A stretch of DNA of 64,000 bases from Actinomyces sp. oral taxon 170 str. F0386 (GCF_000195595.1 NZ_GL882573.1:102973-166972); one strand, 5' to 3'; positions 43,778 to 52,559 are shown, numbered from the stretch's first letter. A program made the numbers and translations. The notes: generated from the sequence alone by a model not told the origin.

Positions 43778-44809
43778 ATGACCCGTGTCGCCGCAATCGA
43801 CTGCGGTACCAACACCATCCGCCTCCTCATCGCTGAGGCCGACCGCGATCAGTCCGGCAGCTCTCGCCTGAAGGCGCTGCGCCGCCGCAACGAGATCGTG
43901 CGCCTGGGTCAGGGCGTGGACCGCACCGGCATGCTCGACCCCGCGGCCCTCGAGCGCACCCTGACGGTCGTGGACGCCTACGCCGCCGACTGTGCCGAGC
44001 TGGGCGTCGCCCCCGGGGGAGCCGTGCGGCGCTTCGTGGCCACCTCCGCTACCCGCGACGCCCGCAACCGGGAGGACTTCGTGGCCGGAGTACGCCGGCT
44101 GCTGGGCATTGAGCCCGAGGTCGTCAGCGGCCAGGAGGAGGCCCGCCTGTCCTTCAGTGGCTCGCTCCTGGGAGTCCGTGGGGGAGAGGATGCAGGAGTG
44201 CAGAAGGGGGGCGAGCGCGTGCAGGCGCCGCGCCTCGTCGTCGACCTCGGGGGCGGCTCGACCGAGCTCGTCCTGGGCGTGGACGCCCCCAGCGCCGCCA
44301 TCAGCCTGGACACCGGCAGTGTGCGCATCACCGAGCGCTTCCTGACGGGCGACGTCACCCCCGATTCGGAGGCAGCCGCCCGCGCCGAGGTGCGTGGCCT
44401 GCTGGACGAGGCCGAGCAGGTCGTTGACCTGTCCGCCCCCGGGCAGCTGGTCGGCCTGGCCGGCACCATCACCACCGTCACCGCCCACGCCCTGGGGCTT
44501 CAGGCCTTCGACCCGCAGACGCTGGGCGGCGCCGAGCTGAACCCGCAGGCCGTCCTGGCCTCCTGCGAGGCGATCGTCCACTCCACCGCCGAGCAGCGCG
44601 CCTCCTGGGGCTACCTGGCCCCCGGGCGCCGCGACGTCATCGCCGCAGGGGCTCTCGTGTGGAGTGAGGTCGTCACCCGCGTCGTGGAGCGGACCACCGC
44701 CGCCGGGCGCCCGCTGGAGCGGGTCACCACCAGCCTCTACGACATCCTCGACGGCATCGCCCTGTCCCTCGTGCCCGCGCAGACAGAGTCGGAAGGAACC
44801 GAGGCGTGA
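43778..44809 (+). CDS. ppx: Exopolyphosphatase / GppA-type phosphatase
   Basis: 343 residues of the Ppx/GppA ASKHA-fold family, which degrade polyphosphate or pppGpp. Seen: phosphate loop 1 AAIDCGTNTIRLLI at residues 5-18, ATSATRDARN, the catalytic Glu region VVSGQEEARLSF, and phosphate loop 2 VVDLGGGSTELVLG. The insert ~140-150 (GEDAGVQKGGERV) is slightly longer than usual. AGGAGG lies nine bases before the ATG. The GTG of aroD overlaps its stop, so the two are coupled. Ppx versus GppA specificity cannot be told; short actinobacterial forms are generally called Ppx. Confidence 0.92.
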   Translation: MTRVAAIDCGTNTIRLLIAEADRDQSGSSRLKALRRRNEIVRLGQGVDRTGMLDPAALERTLTVVDAYAADCAELGVAPGGAVRRFVATSATRDARNREDFVAGVRRLLGIEPEVVSGQEEARLSFSGSLLGVRGGEDAGVQKGGERVQAPRLVVDLGGGSTELVLGVDAPSAAISLDTGSVRITERFLTGDVTPDSEAAARAEVRGLLDEAEQVVDLSAPGQLVGLAGTITTVTAHALGLQAFDPQTLGGAELNPQAVLASCEAIVHSTAEQRASWGYLAPGRRDVIAAGALVWSEVVTRVVERTTAAGRPLERVTTSLYDILDGIALSLVPAQTESEGTEA

Positions 44810-45690
44810 GTGCGGCGACGTCTCTGACCTGGGGCGGGTGCAGCGTCCCCGGCGACAGGGGGGTACCCGCTGTCGCTGTCTCCCTGACCGGGCCGACCGC
44901 CGCCCGCGCACGGGTCCAGGCCCGCCGCGCCATCGGCGCCGGCGCCGATGTCCTCGAGCTGCGCGTCGACCTGCTCGAGGAGGCCGACGCCCTGGTCGCC
45001 TTCGCCGAGGCCGCCGGTGAGGAGCTACCCGCCCCGGACCCGATGGTCGTGGCCACGGCCGCCGCCCAGGTCCTGGAGTGCCTGCGCCGCATGACCGACG
45101 TCGTCGACGGCGCCCCTCTCCTGCTCACCTGCCGCACGGCCACCGAGGGTGGCCATGCCCGCCTGGACGACGCAGGCTACGGCGCCGTCCTGCACGCCGT
45201 TGTCGACGGTCTGGCCGAGTGGTCGCCCGAGCACCGCCCGGCCGCCATCGACGTCGAGGTCCAGCGCGGCTGCCTGCCGGGGGTCGCCGAGCAGGCCCAC
45301 GGACTGGGCATCGACGTCGTCGCCTCCTTCCACGACTTCGAGGCCACCCCGGTCGATGATGTCCTGGAGGAGGTTCTGGTCCGCATGGCCGACGAGGGCG
45401 CGGACCTGGCCAAGATTGCCGTGTGGCCCACCGGCGCCGCCGACGTGGCCCGCCTCCTGGGAGTGTGCGCGCGGGCCGCGGCGGACCCGGAGGAGGGGAC
45501 GGGCCTGGGGGTGCCGGTAGCCGCCATGTCCATGGGAGCGCTCGGGGTGGTCAGCCGCGTGGCGCCGGCTTTCGGGTCGGCGCTCACCTTCGCCGTCGTC
45601 CCTGACGAGCAGGGGGAGACCCAGGCATCTGCCCCCGGCCAGATGCCGATCCAGGATGTGCGCCGCTGCCTGGAGCTGCTGCGGGCCTGA
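44806..45690 (+). CDS. aroD: 3-dehydroquinate dehydratase, type I
   Basis: 294 residues. Third step of the shikimate pathway. Type I active site is complete: ELRVD (51-55) for substrate carboxylate binding, the general base His176 in SFHDF, the Schiff-base Lys203 in AKIAVWP, and MSMGALGVVSR near the C-terminus. Actinobacteria more often use the type II enzyme (AroQ), so a type I enzyme here is worth noting. It begins with a GTG that overlaps the ppx stop codon. Confidence 0.93.
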   Translation: MSAATSLTWGGCSVPGDRGVPAVAVSLTGPTAARARVQARRAIGAGADVLELRVDLLEEADALVAFAEAAGEELPAPDPMVVATAAAQVLECLRRMTDVVDGAPLLLTCRTATEGGHARLDDAGYGAVLHAVVDGLAEWSPEHRPAAIDVEVQRGCLPGVAEQAHGLGIDVVASFHDFEATPVDDVLEEVLVRMADEGADLAKIAVWPTGAADVARLLGVCARAAADPEEGTGLGVPVAAMSMGALGVVSRVAPAFGSALTFAVVPDEQGETQASAPGQMPIQDVRRCLELLRA

Positions 45691-45725
45691 GCGATGCCCC
45701 GCGCCCGCGCGGTCGTAGGGTAGGT

Positions 45726-45759
45726 CGCGCGTTCGAGGGGTAGAAGGTGCGAACGCGCG
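45726..45759. terminator. CGCGCGTTCG hairpin between convergent genes
   Basis: CGCGCGTTCG (45726-45735) and CGAACGCGCG (45750-45759) pair perfectly around a 14-base loop, between the convergent aroD and hypothetical genes. The same arm sequence recurs at 55652-55724. Likely a bidirectional terminator or a dispersed palindrome. Confidence 0.65.
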
Positions 45760-45807
45760 TTCTAAGGTACGAACACGAGGTGCTCCATCCTACTTTCGCA
45801 ACAGGCC

Positions 45808-46305
45808 CTAGACGTCGAGCCGGCGCAGGAGCTCTGTTGGCGGGAGGGCGCCGGCCTCGATGTAGGCACGAAAGACAGGGGCTGCCTGCTCGCCGGTGAA
45901 GACCTCCTCGGGGTGCAGACGCAGGGAGAAGGGCTCTGGATTCCCGTTGTCCCAGGTGACCGTGGTCCACGCATCGGGGTCGGCAATGGGCTCGCGGGCC
46001 ACCGCGTAGTGCTCGTAGGAGTCGTCCTCGTGAGTCGCGCGTATCTCAACGCTCATGGCCTTGGTGGAGCCACCGCACTGGATGTAGGTGGCCCGTGCTG
46101 GCGAGGACTCCGGAACGTCGTCCATATGCGTCGTTCCATCGGGCAGCGCCCACACCACTACGGCGAAACGCCGTGCGCCGTCAAGGTAACCGGGGGAGGT
46201 CAGCTTTCGGGCGAGCTCTTCGGCGATGAGCTGCGGATTCTGAGGCTGCATGAAGACCTCGATGGGGCCGTTCCTGCCGACGATGTACTCGGCGAAGTAC
46301 TTCAT
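45808..46305 (-). CDS. Hypothetical protein
   Basis: 165 residues from an ATG with AGGAAG upstream. It is soluble and acidic, with no signal peptide. Conserved-looking features are the start MKYFAEYIVG, a central WALPDGTTHMDD, and the end GEQAAPVFRAYIEAGALPPTELL. The closing part is reminiscent of Imm1-type immunity proteins, in which a similar helix ends the domain, but this is weak and no toxin gene is present. I do not assign a function. The next gene upstream, on the same strand, is an NTF2-like gene. Confidence 0.65.
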   Translation of the reverse strand: MKYFAEYIVGRNGPIEVFMQPQNPQLIAEELARKLTSPGYLDGARRFAVVVWALPDGTTHMDDVPESSPARATYIQCGGSTKAMSVEIRATHEDDSYEHYAVAREPIADPDAWTTVTWDNGNPEPFSLRLHPEEVFTGEQAAPVFRAYIEAGALPPTELLRRLDV

Positions 46306-46399
46306 GGTCTGCTTCCTGGTAGTCGGGCGGTGGGGTTGTTGAGAACGGCGCGGGTGCAGTCGGGCGGTGCGGCCCGGCTGGTGTGTCGCAGTAGGAGCG

Positions 46400-46762
46400 T
46401 CAGGTGTCCAACGGGGTCAGGACGGCGATCCTCCAGTCGCTACCGCTGCGGACGAGCTGGTAGAGGAGTCGCTCACTCGGCACGCCGGCGTCGTGGGTCC
46501 AGGTGACGTCGGCCCAGATGCTGTGCCCGGTCTCGGCAACGATTCTGATGGTTGCGTGAGTGGTGGAGACGCCATCGTACTGGCCGAACGCCCCGGAGAA
46601 GAACTGCTCGGTCTGTGAGACCTCGGAGACAGCGATGGGGTGATCGGGGAACTCGATCAGCGCGGGCACGGCGTAGTGCTCGGCGATGGCCTTGGCGTCT
46701 CGGTCGAGCAGGGCGCGGGTGTAGGAGTCGAAGAACTGCTGCGCGATAGTGCTGTTGGTCAT
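46400..46762 (-). CDS. NTF2-like (DUF4440-type) protein
   Basis: 120 residues from an ATG at 46762; the frame is open further upstream but overlaps the divergent promoter. The fold is suggested by the first helix IAQQFFDSYTRALLDRDAKAIAEHYAVPALIEFPDHPIAVS and by the closing strands ADVTWTHDAG, ERLLYQLVRSGSDWRIAVLTPLD. It is a typical single-domain SnoaL/DUF4440-like protein, without an evident catalytic set. It is divergent from an HTH regulator 56 bases away, which likely controls it. Confidence 0.75.
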   Translation of the reverse strand: MTNSTIAQQFFDSYTRALLDRDAKAIAEHYAVPALIEFPDHPIAVSEVSQTEQFFSGAFGQYDGVSTTHATIRIVAETGHSIWADVTWTHDAGVPSERLLYQLVRSGSDWRIAVLTPLDT

Positions 46763-46806
46763 GGTGTCCACGCTACGCACAAACCCGGACAGGCCGATGT
46801 CATGGT

Positions 46807-46812
46807 TACGAT
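46807..46812 (+). promoter_or_regulatory. -10 box of a leaderless gene
   Basis: TACGAT ends six bases before the ATG at 46819. The divergent intergenic space is only 56 bases. Confidence 0.5.
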
Positions 46813-46818
46813 GAGTCC

Positions 46819-47208
46819 ATGAACTCGTCTGCAGGACGGGCGTCCGCAGCCTCACGTGACCCGTACCTGACCCTGCGGCGGGTGGAGCGCCAGCAGCACC
46901 TCATTGAGCGACTGCATACCAGCTCGAGCCGGCTCACCCTCGGTCGTCTCGCCAACGAGCTGGGTGTGACGGAGCGGACCGTTGCCCGCGACGTCGAACG
47001 ACTGCGCCACTCCGGTGTGCCGATCACGGTCGTCCCCGGCCGAGGCGGTGGTGTCAGCATCGAGCGCGCCACCCCGTCAGGGCGCGTCGAGCTGGACCTT
47101 CCGGAGATCGCCGCCCTCATGGCGAGCCTCGCCGCCCTCGGACCGAGCGCCAGTGAGTCCGCGGCCTCCGCGATGCGCAAGCTCACCGCCGCCCTCCGTC
47201 CTGGGTAG
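46819..47208 (+). CDS. Short HTH regulator (DeoR/YafY-type HTH without WYL domain)
   Basis: 129 residues. VERQQHLIERLHTSSSRLTLGRLANELGVTERTVARDVERLRHSGVPITVVPGRGGGVSI is the HTH found at the N-terminus of YafY/WYL regulators. The usual ligand-binding WYL domain is missing: the protein ends about 40 residues after the HTH, in a helix (LDLPEIAALMASLAALGPSASESAASAMRKLTAAL). It may be a naturally short form or a truncation. It is divergent from an NTF2-like gene, its likely target. Confidence 0.8.
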   Translation: MNSSAGRASAASRDPYLTLRRVERQQHLIERLHTSSSRLTLGRLANELGVTERTVARDVERLRHSGVPITVVPGRGGGVSIERATPSGRVELDLPEIAALMASLAALGPSASESAASAMRKLTAALRPG

Positions 47209-47311
47209 CAGCCGCCGTCCGTGCGGCCGCGATCGTAAGAGGTTGTGTCAACGTCATCGAGGCCACCGCGACTCGTAGCGGCAGGTGAGGCGCCCCACCG
47301 GCACCTGGCTG

Positions 47312-47339
47312 TTCGCGGGCTGCGGCCATACCGTAGTCT
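47312..47339 (+). promoter_or_regulatory. Promoter of rplY
   Basis: TTCGCG (47312-47317), a 16-base spacer and TAGTCT (47334-47339), close to the ffs promoter in sequence. It would give a ~145-base leader before rplY. That leader contains a small hairpin (GCGCCT/AGGCGC). Confidence 0.5.
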
Positions 47340-47491
47340 TACCCGCGTTGCCCCGGCGAGGGACGCGCCTGACAAGGCGCGCATCCGTGATCGACGTGGT
47401 GGTACCTGGCGGTACTGCGCGTCGTCGCGCCCAGCCGGACCACCATCAACCGCGGGGCACAGGGCCCCGCCTCATCCGCAAGGAGAGCCTC

Positions 47492-48103
47492 ATGGCCAAC
47501 AACGCCATCACCCTCAAGGCCCAGGTCCGCACCGACTTCGGCAAGGGCTCGGCCCGCCAGGCCCGCCGCGCCGGCCAGGTCCCCGTCGTCGTCTACGGCC
47601 ACGGCGCCGAGCCCCGCCACTTCCTGCTCGAGGAGCACGCCACCCGCCTGGCGCTGCGCAGCAACGACAACGCCCTGGTCGAGCTGGTCATCGACGGTGG
47701 TGAGACGCTCCTGGTTCTGGGGAAGGACGTGCAGCGCCACCCCATCCGCCCCGGTGTGCAGCACGTCGACTTCCTCCTGGTCGACCGCAACGAGCGCGTC
47801 GACGTCGAGGTCCCGGTCACCGTCATCGGCACCGCCGCCCCCGGCACCATGCACATGATCGAGGCCGCCACCATCATGGTCTCCGCCCCGGCCGTCTCCG
47901 TGCCCGAGGCCATCGAGGTCGACATCACCGGTGTCGCCGCCGGCACCGTTCTCACCATCGCCGACATCACCCTGTCCGAGGGCATCGAGGCCGTCTCCGA
48001 CGCCGAGACCGCCGTGGTCAACGTTGCCAACGAGCACGCCGTCGCCTCCGAGGTCCCCGAGACCGTTCCCGCAGAGGGTGACGCCGAGGCCGCATCCGAG
48101 TGA
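47492..48103 (+). CDS. rplY: 50S ribosomal protein L25/general stress protein Ctc
   Basis: 203 residues. The N-terminal 5S rRNA-binding domain (LKAQVRTDFGKGSARQARRAGQVPVVVYGHGAEPRHF) is followed by the Ctc-type beta domain (VQHVDFLLVDRNERVDVEVPVTVIG) and an acidic tail ending in EGDAEAASE. This is the long form of L25. The ATG follows AAGGAG; the open frame upstream is leader. pth follows 99 bases later, the usual actinobacterial pair. Confidence 0.96.
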   Translation: MANNAITLKAQVRTDFGKGSARQARRAGQVPVVVYGHGAEPRHFLLEEHATRLALRSNDNALVELVIDGGETLLVLGKDVQRHPIRPGVQHVDFLLVDRNERVDVEVPVTVIGTAAPGTMHMIEAATIMVSAPAVSVPEAIEVDITGVAAGTVLTIADITLSEGIEAVSDAETAVVNVANEHAVASEVPETVPAEGDAEAASE

Positions 48104-48202
48104 ATCGCACGTGACTCACATGTTCAGTCGTGACGACGAGCCGGCAGGCACCCTCGGTGTCTCCCGTGCCGCCTGCGCCCGGCCCGTCTCGGGGCGGGCC
48201 GC

Positions 48203-48805
48203 ATGAGTGAGGCCTGGCTCGTCGTCGGGCTGGGGAACCCCGGGACCCGATACGCCCGCAACCGCCACAACGTCGGCCACATGGTGCTCGACGTCCTGGC
48301 TGAGCGCACCGGGTCCCGGTTCTCCAACCACAAGAAGGCCCGCGCCCGCGTCGCCGAGGGACGGCTGGGCATGATGCCCGGCGGCGCCCCGGGCCCCCGC
48401 GTCATCCTGGCCGAGCCCTCGGTGCTCATGAACCTCTCCGGCGGCCCCGTGTCCGGGCTCGTCTCCTACTACGGCATCGACCCCACCAGCCGTCTGCTCG
48501 TCATCCATGACGAGCTCGACCTGCCCGCCCACGAGCTGCGCCTCAAGCGCGGCGGCGGCGAGGGCGGGCACAACGGCCTGCGCTCCATCAGCAAGTCCGT
48601 CTCCACCAAGGACTATGCGCGCCTGCGCGTGGGCATCGGCCGCCCACCGGGCCGCCAGGACCCCTCCGACTTCGTCCTGTCCGACTTTCCCGGCCGCGAG
48701 CGCGCCGACCTCGGCGTCACCCTGGAGCAGGCCGCCGACGCCGTTGAGCAGGTCGTCACACTCGGCTTCGACGACGCCCAGCGGCACCTCCACGCTCCCC
48801 GTTGA
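48203..48805 (+). CDS. pth: Peptidyl-tRNA hydrolase
   Basis: 200 residues. Recycles peptidyl-tRNAs released from stalled ribosomes. Catalytic and binding residues align with the family: Asn12 in GLGNPG, catalytic His22 in RHNVGH, Asn77 in MNLSG, Asp103 in HDELD and Asn124 in GGHNGLRS. In many actinobacteria mfd follows pth directly. Here a two-component system lies convergently downstream and an mfd 3' portion is found 10 kb upstream instead. Confidence 0.96.
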   Translation: MSEAWLVVGLGNPGTRYARNRHNVGHMVLDVLAERTGSRFSNHKKARARVAEGRLGMMPGGAPGPRVILAEPSVLMNLSGGPVSGLVSYYGIDPTSRLLVIHDELDLPAHELRLKRGGGEGGHNGLRSISKSVSTKDYARLRVGIGRPPGRQDPSDFVLSDFPGRERADLGVTLEQAADAVEQVVTLGFDDAQRHLHAPR

Positions 48806-48835
48806 CGGGAGGAATCTCCAAGCAGGGCGGGCGTC

Positions 48836-49570
48836 TCAGGCCATGAGGCCGGTCTCGTAGGCGACGACGACGGCCTGGACCCGGTCGCGCACGTCGAGCT
48901 TGGCCAGCACGTTGCCCACGTGGGTCTTGACGGTGGTGGCCGAGACGACGAGGTGATCGGCGATCTCCGCGTTCGACAGGCCCTGGCTCATGAGCACCAG
49001 GATCTCCTTCTCACGCGGGGTCAGGGAATCGATCCGCGGGTCCGAGGCCTGGGTGGGCGCCCCTGAGTTCGGCAGTGAGGGAGCGAACATCTCCAGCATC
49101 CGCTGGGTGACGCGCGGCGAGACGACCGCCTCCCCGGAGGCCACGGTGCGGATCGCCTCGGCGAGCTCGGTGGGCCGGGTGTCCTTGAGCAGGAACCCGG
49201 AGGCCCCGGCGCGCAGCCCGGCGAAGGCGTACTCATCGAGGTCGAAGGTGGTCAGGATGAGCACGCGCGTGCCCGGGCACTCCCGGGCGATGAGCTCGGT
49301 GGCCTCGATGCCGTTCATGCCCGGCATGCGCACGTCCATGAGGATGACGTCGGGGTGCAGCGCCTTGGCCTGGGCCAGGGCGGCTGTGCCGTCGGAGGCC
49401 TCACCGACGACGTTGATGTCCTCCTCGGCCTCCAGCACCATGCGGAAGCCCATGCGCATGAGGGCCTGGTCGTCGGCGAGCACGACGCTGATCGGGCCGC
49501 TGACCTCACCGGGCCGCTCGGCCCCGCCGGGCTGGAGGGGCTGGTCTTTGCTCACAGGGGCATCTGCCAT
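48836..49570 (-). CDS. LuxR/NarL-family response regulator
   Basis: 244 residues. A ~25-residue extension precedes the receiver domain (acidic pocket ADD at 32-34, phosphoacceptor Asp79 in VILMDVRMPG, Lys in FLLKDTRP). The C-terminal LuxR-type HTH reads LTPREKEILVLMSQGLSNAEIADHLVVSATTVKTHVGNVLAKL. It overlaps the kinase gene by 19 bases and is the cognate regulator. The ABC-2 transporter genes upstream on the same strand are the probable target operon. Confidence 0.95.
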   Translation of the reverse strand: MADAPVSKDQPLQPGGAERPGEVSGPISVVLADDQALMRMGFRMVLEAEEDINVVGEASDGTAALAQAKALHPDVILMDVRMPGMNGIEATELIARECPGTRVLILTTFDLDEYAFAGLRAGASGFLLKDTRPTELAEAIRTVASGEAVVSPRVTQRMLEMFAPSLPNSGAPTQASDPRIDSLTPREKEILVLMSQGLSNAEIADHLVVSATTVKTHVGNVLAKLDVRDRVQAVVVAYETGLMA

Positions 49571-51564
49571 GAGGAGGTCCCTTCGTCATGCTCGTCCCAG
49601 CGCAGGACCGCGCGGACTCGCCAGCCCGTAGGGGTCGGGCCGGCCTGTACGGTCCCACCATAGACCGATGCGCGTTCCCGCATGCCGATGAGACCCTTCC
49701 CGGATCCGTGCATCGGGCGCGTGCCTGGGGCGGCCTCGTTGTCCACGGTGAGGACCACGGTGCCGATGTGCCTCTCGACGTCGACGCTGACGGCCGGAGT
49801 CGTCGGGGCGTAGCGCAGCACGTTGGTCAGCGCCTCCTGGGCGATGCGGAACACCGTGAGCTGGAGTGCCTTGTCCTCCGGGAGCGCCGCGCCGACCCAC
49901 CGGTAGCTGACGGGAACCCCTGCCGACACGAAGCGCTTGACCAGCTCGGTGATATCGGCCTGCTCGGGAGAAGGAGCCAGGGGCAGGTCGCCCCGGGACC
50001 GGTCGGATCCGCCGTCGGTGGCCTGCTGGCGCAGGCTGGCGATGGGAGCGCTGGGCTCGACCGGTGTCACTGTTCCCAGAGGTGCGAACTCGGGTACCGG
50101 CACATCGCGGACTTCGTGACCCCGGGCCGACGACGCCGAGGCCGCCGAGGGGGCGGACCGCTGCGGCGCGACCGCCTTTCCGCCGCGCTTCCAGCCAGGC
50201 TCAGGTGCAGGGGTCGGTTGACCGGAAGCGGATGGAGGCTGAGGAGAGATGCTGTCGGTGGTGGACGCGGGTCCTGTTGGGCCGGTCGAGTCGGCAGGCG
50301 GGCCGCCGGCCACCGACGGGTCCTCCCGAAGGACCCCCACGAGGCGGCGGGTGTCGGCCAGGGCACTGCGCCCGGCCTCGGCCAGGGTCTCCATGGCCTG
50401 TTTGGCGGTGGCTGGATCGCGCTCCACGGTGGCGGCGGCGCCATCGGCCATGGTGATCATGACGGCCAGGGAGTGGGCGACGACGTCGTGCATCTCCCGA
50501 GCGATGCGGCTGCGCTCCTCGGCGGCCGCCAGTAGCGCGCCCTGCTCACTGGCCAGAGCCATCCGGGTCGAGTGGGCCTCCAGGGCCTTGAACCGTAGAC
50601 GGGCGGAGCGAGTGTTGAGCCCCACCAGCGTACCGACAGTCGCAATGAGGGTGTACAGCATCCCAGCACGCAGGAAGTCCAAGACTGTTGGTGATGGCGT
50701 CACAATGACGACTTCCGTGGCGAAGGTCCCCATGGTCGCGGCCCACGTCGTCCAGGCGATCAGAGGTCTGCGGTGGGAGGCGATGGTCCCCAAGGCGATG
50801 GGGACACCTAGGAGCACCATCAGGCTCAGGCCGCTGATGGTCAGGGTCAGCTGCTCCGGGGTGAGATTGAAGACCGCCATGATCGTGATCTCGTAGGTCT
50901 CGGGGAGGAGAAGCGTCAACGCCCATACCCAGATGGGAAAACGCCGCCGTAAGGTGAACACGAGGCCGGTGATCACCAGGACGACGAAGGTCAGCGGCCA
51001 CACGGAGTGAGCGTTGGTCAGGTTGTCCTGACGTAAGAGATTAGCGCCGCCCAGCAGGGCGCTGAGTGCTATGAGTCCAAGGGCGATGAGGGTGTCCGCG
51101 ATCGCCGGGTGGCGGTGGTACCACTGGCTGATCGCGCGCAGCAGGCCCCGGGATTCCGGCTGGAGCTCGGGTTCATCCTCGTCGGGCACGTCGGAGACGG
51201 TACGGCCGGACTGGGGGCTGGGCAGCTGACTGGGCATAGCACTCAGTGTGTCATTCCATGGGGTCGTGATCGACGTCGACTTGTTCGGCTGAGAGGCCTG
51301 CTCCCGGCGAGAGGGGCTCTTCCTCTCGCCCTCGGAGCCTGGAGCAGTGGGCTCGGGCGAGGTCGTCGACGGCATGGAACGGATCATCGCCCGCAGAAGG
51401 GTGGGGTTGGTCAGTGCCGCGGGCAGTCCGGTGCCCGCCCGGCTCCTTGCGGCCGACGCGGCTGTGTTACCGGGCGTGTCGGTCGTGGAGGAGACGGGCG
51501 GGGTACCGGTGCTCTCCCGGGGCGAGGCAGTGGAGGAGGCCTGAGGAGGCGTGGGGGATGACAT
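49552..51564 (-). CDS. Sensor histidine kinase (HisKA_3, NarL type)
   Basis: 670 residues from an ATG with GGAGG nine bases upstream. The first ~145 residues are Ser/Thr/Pro-rich and disordered. Five or six membrane segments follow (~155-310). The dimerisation/phosphoacceptor motif SRIAREMHDVVAHS places the phosphorylated His at 359. A ~130-residue Pro/Ser/Gly insert (~415-545) separates it from the HATPase domain, whose G-boxes appear as VLTVDNEAAPG and GSGKGLIGMRERASVYGG. Such kinases of the DesK/LiaS group sense the membrane or antibiotics. It overlaps the response regulator. Confidence 0.92.
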   Translation of the reverse strand: MSSPTPPQASSTASPRESTGTPPVSSTTDTPGNTAASAARSRAGTGLPAALTNPTLLRAMIRSMPSTTSPEPTAPGSEGERKSPSRREQASQPNKSTSITTPWNDTLSAMPSQLPSPQSGRTVSDVPDEDEPELQPESRGLLRAISQWYHRHPAIADTLIALGLIALSALLGGANLLRQDNLTNAHSVWPLTFVVLVITGLVFTLRRRFPIWVWALTLLLPETYEITIMAVFNLTPEQLTLTISGLSLMVLLGVPIALGTIASHRRPLIAWTTWAATMGTFATEVVIVTPSPTVLDFLRAGMLYTLIATVGTLVGLNTRSARLRFKALEAHSTRMALASEQGALLAAAEERSRIAREMHDVVAHSLAVMITMADGAAATVERDPATAKQAMETLAEAGRSALADTRRLVGVLREDPSVAGGPPADSTGPTGPASTTDSISPQPPSASGQPTPAPEPGWKRGGKAVAPQRSAPSAASASSARGHEVRDVPVPEFAPLGTVTPVEPSAPIASLRQQATDGGSDRSRGDLPLAPSPEQADITELVKRFVSAGVPVSYRWVGAALPEDKALQLTVFRIAQEALTNVLRYAPTTPAVSVDVERHIGTVVLTVDNEAAPGTRPMHGSGKGLIGMRERASVYGGTVQAGPTPTGWRVRAVLRWDEHDEGTSSWQMPL

Positions 51565-51601
51565 GGGTCTTCACCTCCGGCTGGCGGGATGGTTCGCCGG
51601 C

Positions 51602-52489
51602 TCAGGCGTCGCGCCGGGTGAAGACGAACCAGGCGGCGATGAGTGGGACGAGCGCCCAGGCGGCGAAGACCGCGATGGCCTGGCCGTGGGTGAGGAACTG
51701 GGCCCCCTCACCGCCCAACTCGGCGGCCGTCGGCAAGGGGTTGGAGACGGCTGAGGAGACCGAGATGGGCAGGCAGTCGATGATCTTGCTGACCCAGCTC
51801 CACTGACCGGCTGCGAGCTGAAGCGGCAGCAGGATGACGAACAGGAGGGAGACGACGACGGTGATGGCGCCGGCGGTGGAGCGCAGGAGGAAGCCGAAGC
51901 CCAGGGTCATGAGGGCGATACCGGCGAAGACCAGGCCCGAGCCCCAGATGTGGCCGGCGTAGTGCGAGTCGGTCAGGGAGCCGGCGTGCTCGCCGAGGAA
52001 GGGCTTGGAGATCGCCCAGGACAGGAAGACGGACAGGCTCCCCAGGAGGAAGGAGACGATGGCCAGGACCATGGCCTTGGACAGCAGGAGTCGCCCGCGG
52101 TGGGGGACGGCGGCCAGGGAGGATCGGATCTGACCGGAGGCGTACTCCCCGGTGATGATGAGGGCTCCCAGGACCGCGACGACGATCTGGCCGAAGCTCA
52201 GGCCGGCGGTGATCATGTTCTTGGCCGCCTCCTGGCCCTCCTGCTGCTGCCCGGACGCGATGGCGATACCGGCGCCGAACAGGACGGTCAGGGCGATGGC
52301 GATGAAGGAGGTGATCCAGGTCGAGCGCAGGGTCCAGAGCTTGATCCACTCCGCGCGTACGGAGCGCAGGACGGTCTGACGGCCTTCGACGCGAAGGCTG
52401 GTGGGGTGGGGGGCCACGTGCCTGGTGGTACGCGCCGTGGTGCTGACGGGTGTCTGGAAAGTGGGGGTGGCAGGGGCGTTGGCAGTCAT
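51602..52489 (-). CDS. ABC-2 transporter permease
   Basis: 295 residues from the ATG at 52489 (AGAAAG upstream); a GTG at 52522 is in frame. A ~50-residue polar N-terminus with the coupling helix-like VRAEWIKLWTLRSTW is followed by six membrane segments in the ABC-2 arrangement: TSFIAIALTVLFGAGIAIA, LGALIITGEYASGQIRSSLAAVPHRGRLLLSK (the conserved cytosolic loop), and a terminal VFTRRDA. It pairs with the ATPase gene upstream. The pair probably exports a drug, peptide or lipid under control of the adjacent two-component system. Confidence 0.9.
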   Translation of the reverse strand: MTANAPATPTFQTPVSTTARTTRHVAPHPTSLRVEGRQTVLRSVRAEWIKLWTLRSTWITSFIAIALTVLFGAGIAIASGQQQEGQEAAKNMITAGLSFGQIVVAVLGALIITGEYASGQIRSSLAAVPHRGRLLLSKAMVLAIVSFLLGSLSVFLSWAISKPFLGEHAGSLTDSHYAGHIWGSGLVFAGIALMTLGFGFLLRSTAGAITVVVSLLFVILLPLQLAAGQWSWVSKIIDCLPISVSSAVSNPLPTAAELGGEGAQFLTHGQAIAVFAAWALVPLIAAWFVFTRRDA

Positions 52490-52559
52490 GGCAGGACTTT
52501 CTGTGCGAGAGGGCTGGTGCACTGACGTGTGGAGGTGGTGACGTGCGGGGGTGGGCCTG

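Noticed and set aside
45808..46305. Immunity protein of a polymorphic toxin system (Imm1-like)
   Set aside because: Only the C-terminal helix is reminiscent; no toxin, secretion marker or second immunity gene is nearby.
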